64,000 nucleotides of DNA from Massariosphaeria phaeospora (Eukaryota; Ascomycota; Dothideomycetes; Pleosporales): positions 248,001 through 312,000 of the forward strand of contig JAADJZ010000014.1 of the NCBI GenBank assembly GCA_011032825.1, written 5' to 3'. The notes under the pieces were generated by a model, which worked only from the letters and a program-made list of their open reading frames with translations, did no database searches and was not told where the DNA came from. Position 1 is the stretch's first letter; every line of letters begins with the position of its first letter. Made by a program: the position numbers and the translations under genes. Positions 63,953-64,000 of this stretch are shown here, piece by piece.

Positions 63953-64000
63953 TTCGAAGGTGAGTGCGGGTGGGAGGGTGACATTCAAACGAACGGAACC

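Noticed and set aside
1..64000. tRNA, rRNA and CRISPR features
   Set aside because: I looked for B-box-like GGTTCGA contexts, rRNA-like conserved blocks and regular spacer-repeat arrays; nothing met a reasonable standard.

Overview
The window is nuclear DNA of a filamentous ascomycete (Pezizomycotina, probably a Dothideomycete-like or related lineage; genus not assignable by eye). Genes are single transcription units with many short GT-AG introns of about 45-65 bp. The gene families are typical of moulds: an AA9 copper monooxygenase, a proteinase K-like subtilase, SAT4-type membrane proteins, FAD-linked oxidases, P450s, UbiA-family and terpene-synthase-like enzymes and a DHA1 transporter. I saw no bacterial operons, CRISPR arrays, rRNA or convincing tRNA genes.

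Left part, about 1-30.4 kb: mostly intact genes with GC-rich coding sequence. In order: partial membrane protein (-), WD40 protein (+), AA9 LPMO (-), unrecognised protein (+), GT31-like glycosyltransferase with a PAN-like tail (+), sulfite oxidase in ten exons (+), secreted subtilase (-), FAD-linked oxidase of bicovalent type (-), P450 (+), KpsF/GutQ-like SIS protein (-), GNAT acetyltransferase (-), class I terpene synthase-like protein with altered metal motifs (+), and a small membrane-anchored protein (+).

Middle, about 30.4-45.7 kb: gene-poor and strongly decayed. It holds one intact eight-exon SAT4-type membrane protein (34.1-35.6 kb), then a run of damaged genes: a deuterolysin-like M35 protease without its 5' end, an inverted pair of 2OG-Fe(II) dioxygenases (one stub, one frameshifted), a second SAT4-type gene with an out-of-frame segment, a frameshifted hotdog thioesterase and a C-terminal terpene-synthase remnant. 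An approximately 0.8-kb minisatellite closes this stretch.

Right-centre, 45.7-52.8 kb: intact genes again. A DHA1 multidrug-type MFS transporter (-) carries a dispersed repeat inside one intron. The mitochondrial complex I assembly ATPase Ind1 (-) and the ribosome-biogenesis factor Bfr2 (+) share a 164-bp divergent promoter. A membrane-anchored GH16 glucanase (+) follows.

Right end, 53.4-64 kb: a metabolic cluster in mixed condition. It contains a P450 with two UGA codons at probable Trp positions, an intact UbiA-superfamily protein whose motifs resemble fungal membrane-bound terpene cyclases, a secreted FAD-linked oxidase, a third SAT4-type membrane protein, fragments of another FAD oxidase and of an SDR 3' end, and an apparently complete SDR running into the window edge. 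My inference is that 27.6-64 kb is a lineage-specific terpenoid or meroterpenoid region assembled and partly destroyed by duplication, with intact housekeeping genes embedded in it. All exon boundaries were placed by eye from splice motifs, frame and family similarity; no search was run.
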